DNA from: Neofusicoccum parvum
Lineage: Eukaryota; Ascomycota; Dothideomycetes; Botryosphaeriales; Botryosphaeriaceae
Direction of reading: 5' to 3'
Length of the DNA: 64,000 nucleotides
Assembly (NCBI GenBank): GCA_020912385.1
Contig: CP087211.1
Coordinates: forward strand, 558,001 to 622,000
In this document: one piece after another, positions 45,257 through 57,430 of the stretch
Position numbering within the stretch: position 1 is the first letter of the stretch
How the letters are laid out: every line of letters begins with the position of its first letter
Notes under the pieces: generated by a model
Told to the model about the DNA's origin: nothing
Seen by the model: only the letters and a program-made list of their open reading frames with translations
The model's database searches: none
Made by a program: the position numbers and the translations under genes

Positions 45257-48097
45257 TCGAGGCCGGAATCAATCCGGCCTCAAAGACGAGTTGATAGGAA
45301 ACATTCCGGCCTCCCCCTCCACGAAGATCCTGACTCGAAAACCAGTACGTAACAGCAAACAAAACGAGACGATTATCGGCAAGCCGTTCAATGAGCCGCA
45401 GCATATTGCCAATCCATCTCCAGTCCACCCTACACCCCAGATCCACCTGCGCAGGGGTGTCGACGACCTCGACAACGTTTGCACTGAACGCACCGTCTGC
45501 AATGTTTGAGAGGCACACCTACTCTCCTGTGCTGTAGACATGATCTGGTCATTCCCAAAGCAGTGCTCCTTTGCAGCTGGCTGTTATCGTTCGAAATTAG
45601 CAAGTGTCCGCTGCTTTGGTGCGGTTGGTGGTCGAATACGGTTATCGTCGGCACGCCCGACAGCGACGCCGTCACCGTTCTTTCATCACGCGCACGAGCA
45701 GTCCACCGGTCCTCTGGGACAATCTTAGGTTACCATTAGATAAGAACTCCTGCAGAGCTGCAGACGCACGTGTCAGAGACGTACGGGCGAGACCGCACGC
45801 AGTGCTGCTCCCCATCACTTCTCCAGATCTTCCGTCATCCTTCGCGCATGCCGATCTGCCTAGGAACATGCAATGCCTGAGCCTCTTTAACTGGATGCAG
45901 CCGTATTTTACCTTTGTAGGCTCGATCCATGTCGTTTATCCGGGCGTCGTTGGTAGGGCTGAGCCATAGATCTCGTGGAACGGCCCAATGGGGATAGACG
46001 CCGCCAGGATCGACGTGGAGAGCTGGGGTAGCACTAAGCTCTTATTTGCTCCAGACGGCTATCATGCAGATGGAAGTATGCGCCAAATGTGGCTATAAAA
46101 GCCCGATAAAGTGTCTTTGCGAGCGATTTCCCTCGCTGATTAAGTACTGCTTGTCGACCCCATGCAGAGAGACAAAGCACGCTGCGGGCCACACTGGCGC
46201 ATCAAGAAATGCGCAAGCTCATCTAAATAAATGCTTGGGCTCTCTGTGTGCAGCGACCCCGTTGCAACACTGGGGAGACCGACCACGTAGAGCGTTGCGG
46301 ACCAGGCCTTCTGCCATTGTCGCGGGTCGTTCTGAGAGAGCTTGGTCAATATCTTTCCGGCAAGCTCATGCATGTCCAGTCCTTAATATTGGCTCTTTGT
46401 GTTTCGAAAACATGAAAAGAAACAAATTTGAGTTTGGGTGGCCAGCTTGTGAGCGTGTCGCGAGGCTGAAGCCGCCAAGGGCGAAGCTTAACGATGAGGC
46501 TTGTGAGGCTGCTTGGGCGGATTCCGATTGGAATACAGGGAAATCGGGCATTTGTGACGCAATCGATCCACCTACCAATGCACAAGCAGACCTCTCGAGC
46601 TTGAATTCGAGCAAGACCTGACAGCCCGCCAGGGCATGTGGTTTTCGCTTCTCCTTGCTCGTCGTTGTCTTGCTCGCGAGAAGAGAACCCCGGAGTGCCC
46701 AGCCCTGGTGCACTAATGATGTGACTGTTTCAAATCCCAAGCCACAGAGCGCGTGGAGGCCCAGTCGCAACGGAGAAGCATTCCTCTCGTCGATCGCGTA
46801 CTCGCTTGCCAGCGCGGGCACGTCACTCTGATATCAGCTGCAGACGCGGCAGTATTGGCGACCGGGCAGTCTGGTGTCGCGGAAGGCCACAGGAGCAAAG
46901 AATGCGGGCTGCCCCTATTGCAGCTGTGTGTGTATCACGATCGCATGGAGGCAATTTTCCAAGACTCAGCCACCATGCGCGCCAAAATAGCGGCCAAACG
47001 GCGACGGGGATGGAGCACCCGCGGCGCCTGCAAGCGGTTAGAACAAGTGTTCTTATCGTGAGCCTATTAATCCGCAGGTGAGAAAAAGGGGCTGTGATGG
47101 ATGCATCAGGCTGAGAATGCGGCCCGGCCAATGTGAGCGGGCGCGCATTGCATGGAGGCAGGCATGCAGCATGGGAGGGAGCGAAAAAATGGAGGCGCAC
47201 GCAGTAAGCTGGGCCCCCGCACCCCGCCGCCGCGACCGAAGCATTGTGCATCCACCGCCGCTGGATTGCGCGTTCGAGCCGCGTCGCGTCAGCCTCGCGC
47301 TGGCACCGGCCACCGTGTCCAGGCGTACCCACCACGTCGCGCCGAAGCTTCGAGCATGACAGGCGTCGGTGAAGTCGCCGCGACGGGCGAGCGCGCTAGG
47401 CCAACGCGAATTTTCGCATCATCCTCGCATTATCCTCGCGGAGCCGCTGGGCGGCGCGCCGTGGCAGGGAGAGGCAGGCTGCGTCGCGGTCGGGCACCGC
47501 CGGCTCTCGCTGGGCCAGCCTCTTCTAGCTAGGCGGCCACTGGCTGCTAGCCTTCCGGGCTCACCGTGGTCGCCACACAGCGTGAGCAGCGCGCCGGAGC
47601 CCGGCCGTCGTGCGAGCGCGGGCGCGTTCCCGAGGTGCGCGTTGCTGCGACGTCGCTCCAGGGGCAGGCGATGGCGATAGGCGCTGGAGAAATGACGGCG
47701 GACGCGTGCTGTTTCAAGCTGCAGCAGATCGCCGCGACAGCGTGTGAAGTCCGCGCCGCTCCTCCCTCTTTGCTTGGCGTAGCAAGTTTCTCGCCCGCGC
47801 GCAGAGCCTGCTGCCTGCCGCCTGCCGCTTGCTCCTCCCTCGCTCCTGCCTTCTCCTCCCCAAACGCAGCCTGCTCCCGGCCCCGGCCTCTCGCAGCGTC
47901 CCAGCCCGCGCACACCGGCGACGGCGGAGTGCAGTGAGGCGAACGCGGCTGTGGACGCACGTGAAGAAGAGGGCGGGGAGCGGCAAGCTGCTCTGGCCGT
48001 GGCTTCTTTTTCTTTGAGTGGGTGGCGGATGACTCAGGCTCTGCCGCTTTGGGCCTAGCGGAACGCTAACGAGGGCCTGCGTTGGGGCAGTCACGCC
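45257..48097. other. Gene-free interval
   Basis: About 2.8 kb between the indoleamine dioxygenase and TATA-binding-protein promoters, AT-balanced on the left and strongly GC-rich from about 47.1 kb. Open frames on both strands overlap each other and show no family; I see no tRNA-like cloverleaf. Confidence 0.55.
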
Positions 48098-48105
48098 TAT
48101 ATAAT
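48098..48105 (+). promoter_or_regulatory. TATA box upstream of the TATA-binding-protein gene
   Basis: A perfect TATATAAT in a GC-rich setting, 660 bases before the start codon. If it is the active core promoter, the mRNA would carry a leader of about 630 bases, CT-rich over most of its length. Confidence 0.5.
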
Positions 48106-48766
48106 GCGGAAGGCGCCCGCCTCGGTCGCGATCGTTCCCTCTTACTCTGATCCCGACCGCGCCTGACCGACGCACGACCAACGTCTTCACCATCTCCGCG
48201 CATCTGAAGATCTAACCCGTCGACGGCTTGCGCGCCACCCTCCTCCACCCTCTCGCGACTTTTCCAGTGCTGTCTGCTGCACTGCGACGCTCTCTACGAG
48301 TATCCGCGCCCGTTTCCGCCCAGCCCGCACCCCGAGCCGGACCTACAACCGCCGCACCTCACCACCACGACCCCGTCGCACATCCACCACCTCCTTCCAC
48401 GACCTCAGGGGCTAGCTGGCCTCGCTTCTGACCGTGTCGCGACCATCGTCTCCACGTAGCATCGTCGCCGTCGTCCTCTGAAGGACTGCGACCGAGCGGA
48501 AACCTTGCGCATCACTTGGCATCGACTGTAGGGGAGGCATTCGGTTGTTCATCTCCCACTGACGGTACGGCCTCACATTCACCCTCGGATCCGGCAAAAC
48601 CTTCGAGCTTGTCGCCGACGCCGCACACAAATAGCGTCTACGCGCCTCGTCAACCTCGCCGATCCGCCACACCACCCTACCCCGACATCCGTTCTAACGC
48701 GACCCCACCAGATCGCCAACACCGCAACCCATCCTTATCAACAAAGGAATCGCGTCTGCTACAAAC

Positions 48767-49683
48767 ATGGACTCTTTGAACAGCCACCCGTCCACCGCCA
48801 CCCAGGCAAAGGCCTTCACTGCCCCCGGCAGCTTGTCCTTCCCCGGTGGCGCTGGCGACCTGACCCCGCCTTCGTCTGAGAAGGACGTTCAGCAGAGCCA
48901 GAATGGTGGTAACGCCGGCAACGGGGTGATGCCCGCTACGCCTGCTGCGACTCCCGGTGCTGCCGCCAACGGCGTCTCCGGCATCGTGCCCACCCTGCAG
49001 AACATCGTGTAAGTACCGGTGCGCTGAACATCACCGTCAGCCGCTGACGCAGTACAGTGCCACCGTCAACCTTGACTGTCGCCTGGACCTGAAGACGATC
49101 GCGTTGCACGCTCGCAATGCGGAGTACAACCCGAAGGTACTGGCGTCTTGTCAGCTTCTTGGTTCTTGATAGACGGTCTTACTGAACTTTGGCTCTAGCG
49201 TTTCGCGGCCGTCATCATGCGTATCCGTGAACCCAAGACGACGGCTCTCATCTTCGCCTCGGGCAAGATGGTCGTAACCGGTGCCAAGTCGGAAGATGAC
49301 TCGAAGCTTGCGTCGCGCAAGTACGCCCGTATCATCCAGAAGCTTGGCTTCAACGCGAAGTTCACCGACTTCAAGATCCAGAACATCGTCGGTTCTTGCG
49401 ATATCAAGTTCCCGATTCGTCTTGAGGGTTTGGCCAGCCGCCATCACAACTTCAGCTCCTACGAGCCTGAATTGTTCCCTGGTCTCATCTACCGTATGAT
49501 GAAGCCTAAGATTGTGCTTCTCATTTTCGTCTCGGGCAAGATTGTCCTCACCGGTGCCAAGGTCCGTGAGGAGATCTACCAGGCTTTTGAGCTGATCTAC
49601 CCGGTGTTGTCTGGTATGCGATGGACTCTCAACCATCTCGTGAATTTGTTGCTAATCTTGGGCCAGACTTCCGCAAGAGCTAA
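48767..49683 (+). CDS. TATA-binding protein (TFIID/TFIIIB subunit)
   Basis: Four exons (48767-49008, 49058-49136, 49199-49613, 49667-49683) give 250 residues. A variable 75-residue N-terminus rich in Gly, Asn and Pro leads to the conserved saddle: [60 protein letters not shown], then the second direct repeat with [20 protein letters not shown] and [20 protein letters not shown]. The last exon adds only DFRKS. TBP bends TATA-box DNA and nucleates RNA polymerase I, II and III pre-initiation complexes in the nucleus. It is Spt15 in budding yeast. All introns fall at phase-consistent sites, including one in the first repeat. Confidence 0.98.
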
Positions 49684-50844
49684 ATGCCTCGCCGAAGATC
49701 TTCTTGGACTCACCTATAGATCATTCGCTTCCGGCACCTGTGATAACAACCCTCGACCCAGTTCTCGATTGTTTTTGTATTAATATACACCACCCACGGG
49801 AGATCGATTGTCGAGGTTCGGCATCGATTATGAGCCTGCTCCAAGCTTACCCTAGCTCTGGGCATGGCTACTTACCTGCTTCCTGCTTGCGTCTTCTGCT
49901 TTTTGCGGCATTGCATGGTGTTTTTGGCGGGCTTTCTTTATTTGGTCTTTAGCTTTCGCTGAGGCTTCAGGGTTCCAAAACTTTATTACCCCTTTCACTT
50001 TCTAAACACGTTTTAGAGGAAGCAACCCACAAGAGGCGGTGATTATGACCCGAGGGTTTGCTGGGTTAATTTGATACACACTGCTTTTTTCAGTTGGGAT
50101 GGAAATTGCGACGAGATTCCGGGAAACGATTCAGTGGCGAGGGAGGGGCGGGTTTGACGATGGATGACAGACTTTCTTTGGAAGAGCCTGGTACGACTGC
50201 CTTTGCGATGTCATGGCTTTTCACCTTGATCTTAGACATCAAGGCGTTTACCCACAAAAACATAGCAAAAAAACGACAGCGTCGTGGGGCGGCGCAGGAG
50301 CCGCATAGGTAGATACGTAGTCGGTATCGATTCAGCCTCCACGAGCAACTTTGTACATGTGCATCTCTGTGACAACATCGGTCGGCTCTACATCTCATGG
50401 CCTGCACATAAACGTTCGTGTAGTGGAAGCCTCCCTCTACTCAAAGCCTTCTGCCTCTGGGCGGGTCCCTCAACTGCCCGTGGTTTCACCATGTACTTGT
50501 GATGCAAAGCAGTCGTGCTTTCCTCTTATACCTCCGTCTTGTCTTGATGTAGTCTTAGTCTACGTCTAATTCCACCGAGCATCCACCGTGGCGGTACTCG
50601 TAACTGTTACTCAGAAATCCGCTCCGCTCCGCTCGCTTAAACACTTCCCCAGATCTTCCTCCGCCCGTATACCTTTTCCCTGCCTTGAACATTCCGCCAA
50701 AGAAAAACGAACACGCAAAGAGCTAAACCCAAAGAAGAAATACCTTTTGAACATCCGACATCTGCCGTGCAGAAACGAAAACCTCTCTCCACAACAGCGC
50801 CCCGACCGCACCCAACCGCCCGCGCTCACCCGTCACGTCCCTAC
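49684..50844. other. Gene-free convergent interval
   Basis: 3' flanks of the TATA-binding-protein and FAD-oxidase genes. No supported gene in 1.16 kb. Confidence 0.5.
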
Positions 50845-52334
50845 CTACAGCTTCGCCGCGCCCTTCGCATACTCCTCGTCTAGCACCATGCCCTTCGGCC
50901 CGCCCCTCGACCCGTCGCCGGCCCAGCTCTCCTCGGGCAACACCCGCTCGGCCGGCCACGCCCACTTGGCCGCGAACTCCTTAGGACAGTCGCCGCGCAG
51001 GCACGCGACGATGCGGTCGCCGATGACGGGCAGGAACTTAAAGCCGTGGCCGCTGCCGCCGGTGGCGACGAAGAGGCTGCGGTCGCTGTAGTCCGGGTGG
51101 TACGAGATCAGGAAGTCGCCGGACGGGGTGTCGGCGTAGTAGCACAGGCGCGTGGACGAGAAGGGCCGGTCCGCGATGGGGAGCGGCGAGAAGGACGTGT
51201 CGTGCGGGGCGGCGCCCGGCGGGTAGAGGTCGGCGGCGAGGCGGCGGAGGGCCCGGGTGGCCTCGTGCGGGAGGTGGGCGGGGAGGGCCGGGGTGGTGAG
51301 GTGGGTGCGCGGCAGGGAGACGGTGATGGGGCGGGCGGTCGCGGGCGGCTCCTCCGGGTGGGGGATGGTGGTCGGGTTGGTGTAGCCGTGGCCGTGGCGC
51401 GCGAGCTTGAGGAGCCGCTGCGACGGCGGGATGCAGAACATGCCGGTGGTGAGGTTGAGGACGGTGGGCGCGCGCTCCAGCGCCGCCTGCTCCGACGCGG
51501 ACAGCGGCACGTACGAGAGCGTCTGGCCCGTCGCCTTGACCAGCCCGCGCAGGTCGAGGAGCGCCGACGACCACGCGCCCGCCGCGACGATGGTCAGGTC
51601 GGCGGCCAGCGCGCGGCCGTCGGAGAGGTGCGCGCCGCGGACGACGCGCTGGCCGCCGAAGTCGATGTCCAGGCGTGTGACGGTGCCTTTGATGAAGCGC
51701 ACCCGCTGCGTCGCCTGCACCTTCTCGTACACGTACCGCATGCACGCCTCCGCGTCCGCCCAGCCCGACGTCCAGTTGACGTAGCCCTGCACGCCGTTGG
51801 TGCCGCCCGTCCCCGCGCACCGCCGCACCTCGTCCTCGCTCCCCAGCACCTCAATCTTGGGCCGGCCGTGCCCCCGGCTCTCGGGCAGCGCGCACAGCTC
51901 GCGCACGGCGCTGGGCTCCAGCGCGCGCACGTTGTCGAGCGACTCGGACACGTAGGCCGAGCCGCTGGCGTCGGCCGTCAGGCACAGCCCGGCCTCGGTG
52001 TAGCGGCCGGATGCGCCCCATTCGGTCGTGCGCCAGAGGTCTTGTGCGATATAGGCGAGGCCGGCGTAGGCGGGGTCGGCGTAGTCGGGGCGGATGATGC
52101 GCGAGGTGTCGATCTGTAAAAAGGCGGTTGTGCTTAGCTGGGTGCGGGACGGGAGCGCGGTGCTTGGCTGGCGGCTTGTACGCTGGATGAGTCGTTGGAC
52201 GGGAAGCTCTGCCGGTCGACGAGCGTGATGGTCGTGTCGCGGTACTGCGGGTCCTTCGCCAGCGAGTAGGCGGTCGAGAGGCCGAAGGTGCCCGAGCCGA
52301 TTATGAGGATGGAGGAGGGTGTTGAGCGGGCCAT
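50845..52334 (-). CDS. FAD-dependent amine oxidase, sarcosine/fructosyl-amine type
   Basis: Two exons (52334-52182, 52113-50845; 68-nt intron) give 473 residues. The N-terminal dinucleotide fold ILIIGSGTFGLSTAYSLA is followed by an acidic ribose-binding end (VDRQSFPSND). The segment IIRPDYADPAYAGLA is characteristic of monomeric sarcosine oxidase and fructosyl amino acid oxidases. Near the C-terminus RLCYYADTPSGDFLI holds the Cys expected to bind FAD covalently, and FVATGGSGHGFKFLPVIGD forms the second flavin-binding loop. The enzyme should oxidise a secondary amine (sarcosine, pipecolate, or a glycated amino acid) with release of H2O2. No C-terminal SKL-type peroxisome signal is present: the end is AKL, which is a known PTS1 variant, so peroxisomal import is plausible. 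Confidence 0.9.
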
Positions 52335-52698
52335 GGTGGTATAGATAAGAGAAATCGCGAGACAAGATAGGAGCCGATTGAGCTCTCAATTGAAAGATGA
52401 AGTAGGGAATCTGTACAAAGATACGTGTAGGAGATGGATGCTTAATGCGCCTGAAGGGAACTGGAGCTACATACCACGGCGCAAGCAGCGAACCTAGACT
52501 CCCATCGCGTGATATTTCGGAAAGAGGATCTTCTCCGCACTTGAAAAAAAAAAAAGTGATGTGGAGCGCCGGACTGACGCACGGTACGGCGCCCTGCGTT
52601 GCGGCAATCGGCGGCTCACCCGAGAAGGCTGCTCCGAGAACGGCCAATGACTGCCGACGCGAAGAAAACAGAGCATCCAGACAGGCTTGGCCGTGGGC

Positions 52699-52771
52699 AG
52701 TTGAAGCGTTCATCCGGATGCAAAAGCCCTGAAAATTATATGCCAAAGCCATCCGGACGAATGCTTCAACT
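52699..52771. repeat. Short inverted-repeat element, copy A (MITE-like)
   Basis: A 73-bp element with arms AGTTGAAGCGTTCATCCGGA (left) and the near-perfect reverse complement ending TCCGGACGAATGCTTCAACT (right). It lies between the FAD oxidase and OMS1-like genes, about 170 bases before the OMS1-like ATG. Weaker symmetry extends about 15 bases outside the arms. No clear target-site duplication. Confidence 0.75.
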
Positions 52772-52940
52772 AACCACGCAGCCGGCCGTTGCTGTGGTTG
52801 TCGGGCTCTTTGCGCTAGCCGTCAACTGCAGCTTCTGATTCCGCGCGGCCGTGCTCTGCGTCACCCAAAGCTCTACCTCAACCTCTCCGCCATCCACCGC
52901 ACCCACCAACCACACCCGCGCCGATTGCACCCCTCCCGCA

Positions 52941-54050
52941 ATGGGCAGCAAGTCCGCGCCCCCGCCGCGGGGGCCCTCGTCCAAACCACCCCCCAAAGCC
53001 TCCTCCCCGCGACCCAAGCCGCTGGCCTACGCCCCACGCTCCCGCGCGCCGCGCCTCCTGGCCGCGCAGGCCGCCATCGATGCCGCGAAATCCCCGGCCC
53101 TGCTGCAACGCAGCCGCCGCATCCCGCTGATCGGCGCCGGCCTGGTCGGCGCCGGCATCGCGTTTTACATCGCCAGCGTGGGCTACTCAATGGCCAACCC
53201 GTACGTGCCGGCGCACGCCGTGCCGGCCGACGTCTCGGACCGGTACGACCACACGGCGGCCAAGTTCGACGAGGAGGTGGGCGGGACGGAGAAGGCGCTG
53301 GGGCTGAACCGGTTGAGGAAGAAGATGGCGAGGCAGGCGCAGGGTGATGTGCTGGAGTTGAGCGCGGGGACGGGCAGGAACACGCAGTTTTATGACTGGG
53401 GGAGGGTGCGGAGCTTGGTGCTGCTTGACCAGAGCGCGCCGATGCTGGAGGTGGCGAAGAGGAAGTGGGAGGAGCTGAAGAGGGAGAAGGAGGATAGGGC
53501 GAAGAGAATGGTGGGGGTCAGGGAGAAAATTGGCAGTGTTGAGTTCAGGGCGCAGAGCGCGTTCGAGCCCATCGAGGGCCCGCAGGACGTCAAGACAGGT
53601 GGGAAGGATCAAGAGGTGGGCAAGTTCGACACGATTGTGCAGACAATGGGTCTGTGTTCTACATCGGAGCCGGAGAAGCTGCTTCAGCGCATGGGAGCTG
53701 TACTGAAACGGAACGGAAGGATCTTCCTGCTCGAGCATGGAAGAGGTACCCATGACTGGTTGAACAACTTCCTGGACAAGGCTGCTCCAGGGCATGCGGA
53801 TAAGCACGGTTGCTGGTGGAATAAAGACATTGGCGATATTGTGGAGAAGAGCGGGCTGGAGGTCGTCCAGATTAGCAGACCATGGTATCACTTCGGCACA
53901 ACATGGTGGGTCGAGTTGCGGAAAAACGAGAAGGTCGAAGCGGAAGCGGCACAGCGGAGATCATCAGATAGCGGGGCTACGCAGCGGGACGGAACCAGTA
54001 GCCCGGACGGAAAACGCAGTTGGTGGGGAGGCTGGACGTCGTCATCATGA
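52941..54050 (+). CDS. OMS1: Mitochondrial methyltransferase-like protein, OMS1-like
   Basis: Single exon, 369 residues. A basic, Pro/Arg-rich N-terminus suited to mitochondrial import is followed by one hydrophobic helix, RIPLIGAGLVGAGIAFYIAS, at about 57-77. The rest is a class I methyltransferase domain: YDHTAAKFDEEV, motif I DVLELSAGTGRNTQFY at about 134, LVLLDQSAPMLEVA, and later FDTIVQTMGLCST and GRIFLLEHGRGTHDWLNNF. This order and the HADKHGCWWNKDI segment fit the OMS1/mitochondrial respiratory-assembly methyltransferase group; in yeast OMS1 is an inner-membrane protein linked to OXA1 and coenzyme Q biology. The start is the ATG at 52941; an upstream extension in frame is low complexity. 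The gene is bracketed by two inverted-repeat elements. Confidence 0.85.
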   Translation: MGSKSAPPPRGPSSKPPPKASSPRPKPLAYAPRSRAPRLLAAQAAIDAAKSPALLQRSRRIPLIGAGLVGAGIAFYIASVGYSMANPYVPAHAVPADVSDRYDHTAAKFDEEVGGTEKALGLNRLRKKMARQAQGDVLELSAGTGRNTQFYDWGRVRSLVLLDQSAPMLEVAKRKWEELKREKEDRAKRMVGVREKIGSVEFRAQSAFEPIEGPQDVKTGGKDQEVGKFDTIVQTMGLCSTSEPEKLLQRMGAVLKRNGRIFLLEHGRGTHDWLNNFLDKAAPGHADKHGCWWNKDIGDIVEKSGLEVVQISRPWYHFGTTWWVELRKNEKVEAEAAQRRSSDSGATQRDGTSSPDGKRSWWGGWTSSS

Positions 54051-54233
54051 TAGCGCCGACTTGCGGTAGATGGGGATCCTGGTGTAGATGATCACCTTGG
54101 CACGGACAGAACACCATAAGGTTTGCGATTACCTCCAAATCTGTACAGTGGGGTGCTGCAGCCGACGGCCAGTGCGAATAGCCCAGCCTTTTAGCCGAAC
54201 TGATTCAACTCGCGGTTGAGTTTGGCCGTGGGA

Positions 54234-54306
54234 TGTTGAAGCATTCGTCCGGATGGGAGTGTGGTCAAGAAAACATGACAAAGGCATCCAGACGACTGCT
54301 TCAACT
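54234..54306. repeat. Short inverted-repeat element, copy B (MITE-like)
   Basis: A 73-bp element, the same length as copy A, with arms GTTGAAGCATTCGTCCGGAT (left) and CATCCAGACGACTGCTTCAA (right). It lies 184 bases past the OMS1-like stop. The middle differs from copy A, while the arms match each other and those of copy A. The left flank also shares TTGGCCGTGGG with copy A. Confidence 0.75.
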
Positions 54307-57300
54307 CCGTACGCAGCTGTGCTTGGTCGAGAGCAACTCGCACGAACAGTTCTCTCCAGAATCCCTCTGTAAGGATCCAGGTAGTTCAATGCTGGCGCAG
54401 CCACGAGGTTGGAATAGGTAATATCGCGGTCGTGTCCGCGAGTTTCCTGACGGTTTCGAGAAATCGTCGCAAAGTTTAATCCACATTAACCCCCGCCTAG
54501 ATCACATCGTATCTCTGAGACAGCTTTGGCGGATACCGCGGTTGACTGCGATTCGCAGGCTTCAGGAGGAGCATGCAGGGCGCTCGTGTTTCAAGACATG
54601 GCGCATGAGGAAAAGACGATTGCCCAGTTGGTGACCGATCGCAAAGCGCATTGTCGACGAGTCAAGATGACACAATCAAGAAGTAAAGGGAATGCTCTCT
54701 CAACTCTCTCGACTTCGATTGAGGACGCCTGCAAGCAGCATCCCTGAACCTACACATCCAAATCTGTTGCACGCGGCAGGCTGCTCCAACCTTTTTCATC
54801 TGCTACCTGCGATTGACGAATGGGCGCAACTGCGGGATGCCTGGCGTCATCAACCCGGTCGAGCCACGAGCCACGAGCCATGAGCCGCCCGGCGGAAGCT
54901 TATGCCCCGCCACTCACGTTGCGCGGCGCGACGGAAGGATGCCCTGAGGGCGTTTGCGAACAGACGCAGCGGCGGGGAGAGGCGGGAGGAAGGGAGAAGG
55001 GACATGTGCCCGAGCTGTGCGCGTTAGCCAAACCACACTTTCGAAGCGCGGACGCGTGCTAACGACGGCCGAGAACGACACCAAGCGCGCCCATATCGCA
55101 GAAAGTTCGGCGTGGCACGTTGTGGCTGCCCCTCCCCCTCCATCCCCGCATTCTTGCCTCGCAATCTGACAATCTCAGTCGATATCGGGCCTATTCGCGA
55201 ACGCAAATAGACCGATAGGAGCTTGTCGGAAGCCGGTGGCGCACACGAGCGGCGAGTGGAGGAGGTGAGGAACGTTCTCCGCTATTGCCAGCGCACACAC
55301 GGCCTGCAAAGTTGCGGTGTTGACGCTGTTGCTACGGCTATGGTAGCGATGGGGACCGGAAGGCGGTCTGCGTTCATGCATGCATGAGAGGCTGATCGAC
55401 GGCAGCATCAGACACCCAAGCTTCTGAACTTCCAGCCAGCTTCTTCGAACGCGCCGCCGCGCAAAGCAGGTTAGCTCGCCCGGGGATGTCTGCGCGCGCA
55501 GCTCGACGGCCGTCTCCTGCAGCTGTAGCGCGCGGCGTGCTGCAGCTGGGGGCAAGCGAGGGATGGCGCTGCGCCTGGAGGGGCTGCCAGATCCCAGGAT
55601 GCCCTGAGTCAGGAGAGAATTCGGCGCCGCGCCATTGGTGCGCTTGGCCAGACGGTCTGCCGGGGAGCTCTTCCCACTGCGCGCCGTCAAACGGCGTGTC
55701 GCATCTCGTTCGTTTGCTGCTGCTCAGCCGATGCGAGATGAGATGCTGCATGTGTCTCGTTGCTGGCCTGGGCTGTGCCGGACCTGACGTCGACGCTGAC
55801 GCCTGGCGCGCGGAGGAGTGACGAGCGGACGCGGGGCTGCTCGTAGCGATGCGCTGATGCGGTATGTATCAGAGCGGACGGGTCGCATGTTGATGAAAGC
55901 TGGTGCAGCCCTCAGCCAGCGCCGGCGTGGAGATGCGATGCATCATGAAACGTTCAAACGCAGCATCCCAACCCTCGCCGGCGGGCTGCAGCCGCCGCCC
56001 TCAGCCCTCACCGGCAGCAATGGCCGCAGGCGCCGACAGCGTGCCCGACGCTCGCGGCCGAAAGTTATCGCCAGAGTACGTACATGGCGGCTGGTCTGGC
56101 CGGCCCTGCCCTGCGGCGGCGCGGCGCACAACCCAAAAAAGCGCCAGCCACTTAGCTTAACCCGAATTATGTGATAGCGCAGCGGTTTTCGGTGCTAAGG
56201 CGGGCTGATCGCCCTGTTCCATGTGCCTTCGACACGCTCGCGGGCTTACTCGCGGCGGCCAGCACAGACTTGAAAAACTTGTTGCTGCTCACGAAGGAAA
56301 GCCGGCGCGCGGGCAATCTCGCCTCCAAGGGTCGTTCAGCTGCTGGGAGTGCTGCGATCTGCCGCGCCCCCCGAGAGGACAGCGCGAGATTCAGATCGAA
56401 GCGGCGTGCGATGATGGAGGGATCAGCGCGCGCGGCAGGCGTCATTGCCCTGGAACGGTGGGCAGGCCATGGCGCCTGCTCGCATGCTGCTGGTGCTGGC
56501 GGGCAATCCGCCACGGCCGCCATGCCGGCCAACGCGCGGTTTGCACGGTGGAGGCGACAAGAAAGGGTCTACGCGCGCATCGGCCGGAAGCCCGGGAGTA
56601 GCGCTCACCAGGTTGCCGTGGAAAAGAGCTGATGCCCCTGTCTTTGTAGAGCGTGAGAGGGAAAAAAAAATACTCCCATCTAACCCGACTGAGACTGGGG
56701 CAACCGACAGTGACGCTCCATCCCTGCGCCCGCTGCCCGCCGCCTAGGTAGCCCATCCATCACCTTCGCGCCCCCTTCCTCAGGTCGTCTGCCTGTATCG
56801 CAACCTGGAATCCAGCCTCTTTCTCCGACACACTCAATTGCAGTCACCCGCCCGTCTAACACCAGCTGCCTGACCCCTCGTCAACTGCCGCTGCTGCTGC
56901 CTGTACTCTCCCTTCATCTGCTGCCTTGCCAAGTGCTTTGCGTCCTGTACCATACGCACCCTGTATTATTTGCCGCCCTTGCGCAGCGTTTCCCGAAGCT
57001 CCTGGTTGCTGGCAACTGCTGCTCGTCCGACTTGCCTCACGCCGCATTGACACCGCACGACACACAAACATTGCCTCCGCCCTCACTCGTCGCCGAGCAT
57101 CAGCAAAGCATCTCTCAGCACAACCGCTGCAGCCTATTCCGCAGCCGGCGCCCAAACCGCGCAGCTTTGCACATCGATTGTAGCACGTCGCATGCGTGGT
57201 TGACCATTCAGAGGCAAGGAGCCGTGCCATCTCACCGTCTTGCATACCGCATTCCAGCGCCCCCTGGTCGCCACCCAATAGGACTCGCCTCTCCAGCGGC

Positions 57301-57430
57301 CTCCGTTTTTTAGCCAGCAGACACAACAAACCCTCGCCCGCGTCACCACCGTTGTCTCGCTCGCGCGACATTTCGCCGTCGCCCTCGACCACAGCTCGCA
57401 CCCCGCTACAACCCACAGAAGCCTCTCGCC
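54307..57430. other. Gene-free GC-rich interval
   Basis: About 3.1 kb with no supported gene. Overlapping open frames on both strands have Arg/Ala/Pro-rich composition. The last several hundred bases, CT-rich, are likely the promoter and leader of the GDS1-like gene. Confidence 0.55.

Noticed and set aside
44101..45294. Plus-strand open frame of 397 codons over the indoleamine dioxygenase gene
   Set aside because: It ignores the dioxygenase introns and has no recognisable motif; the minus-strand exons carry all IDO landmarks.
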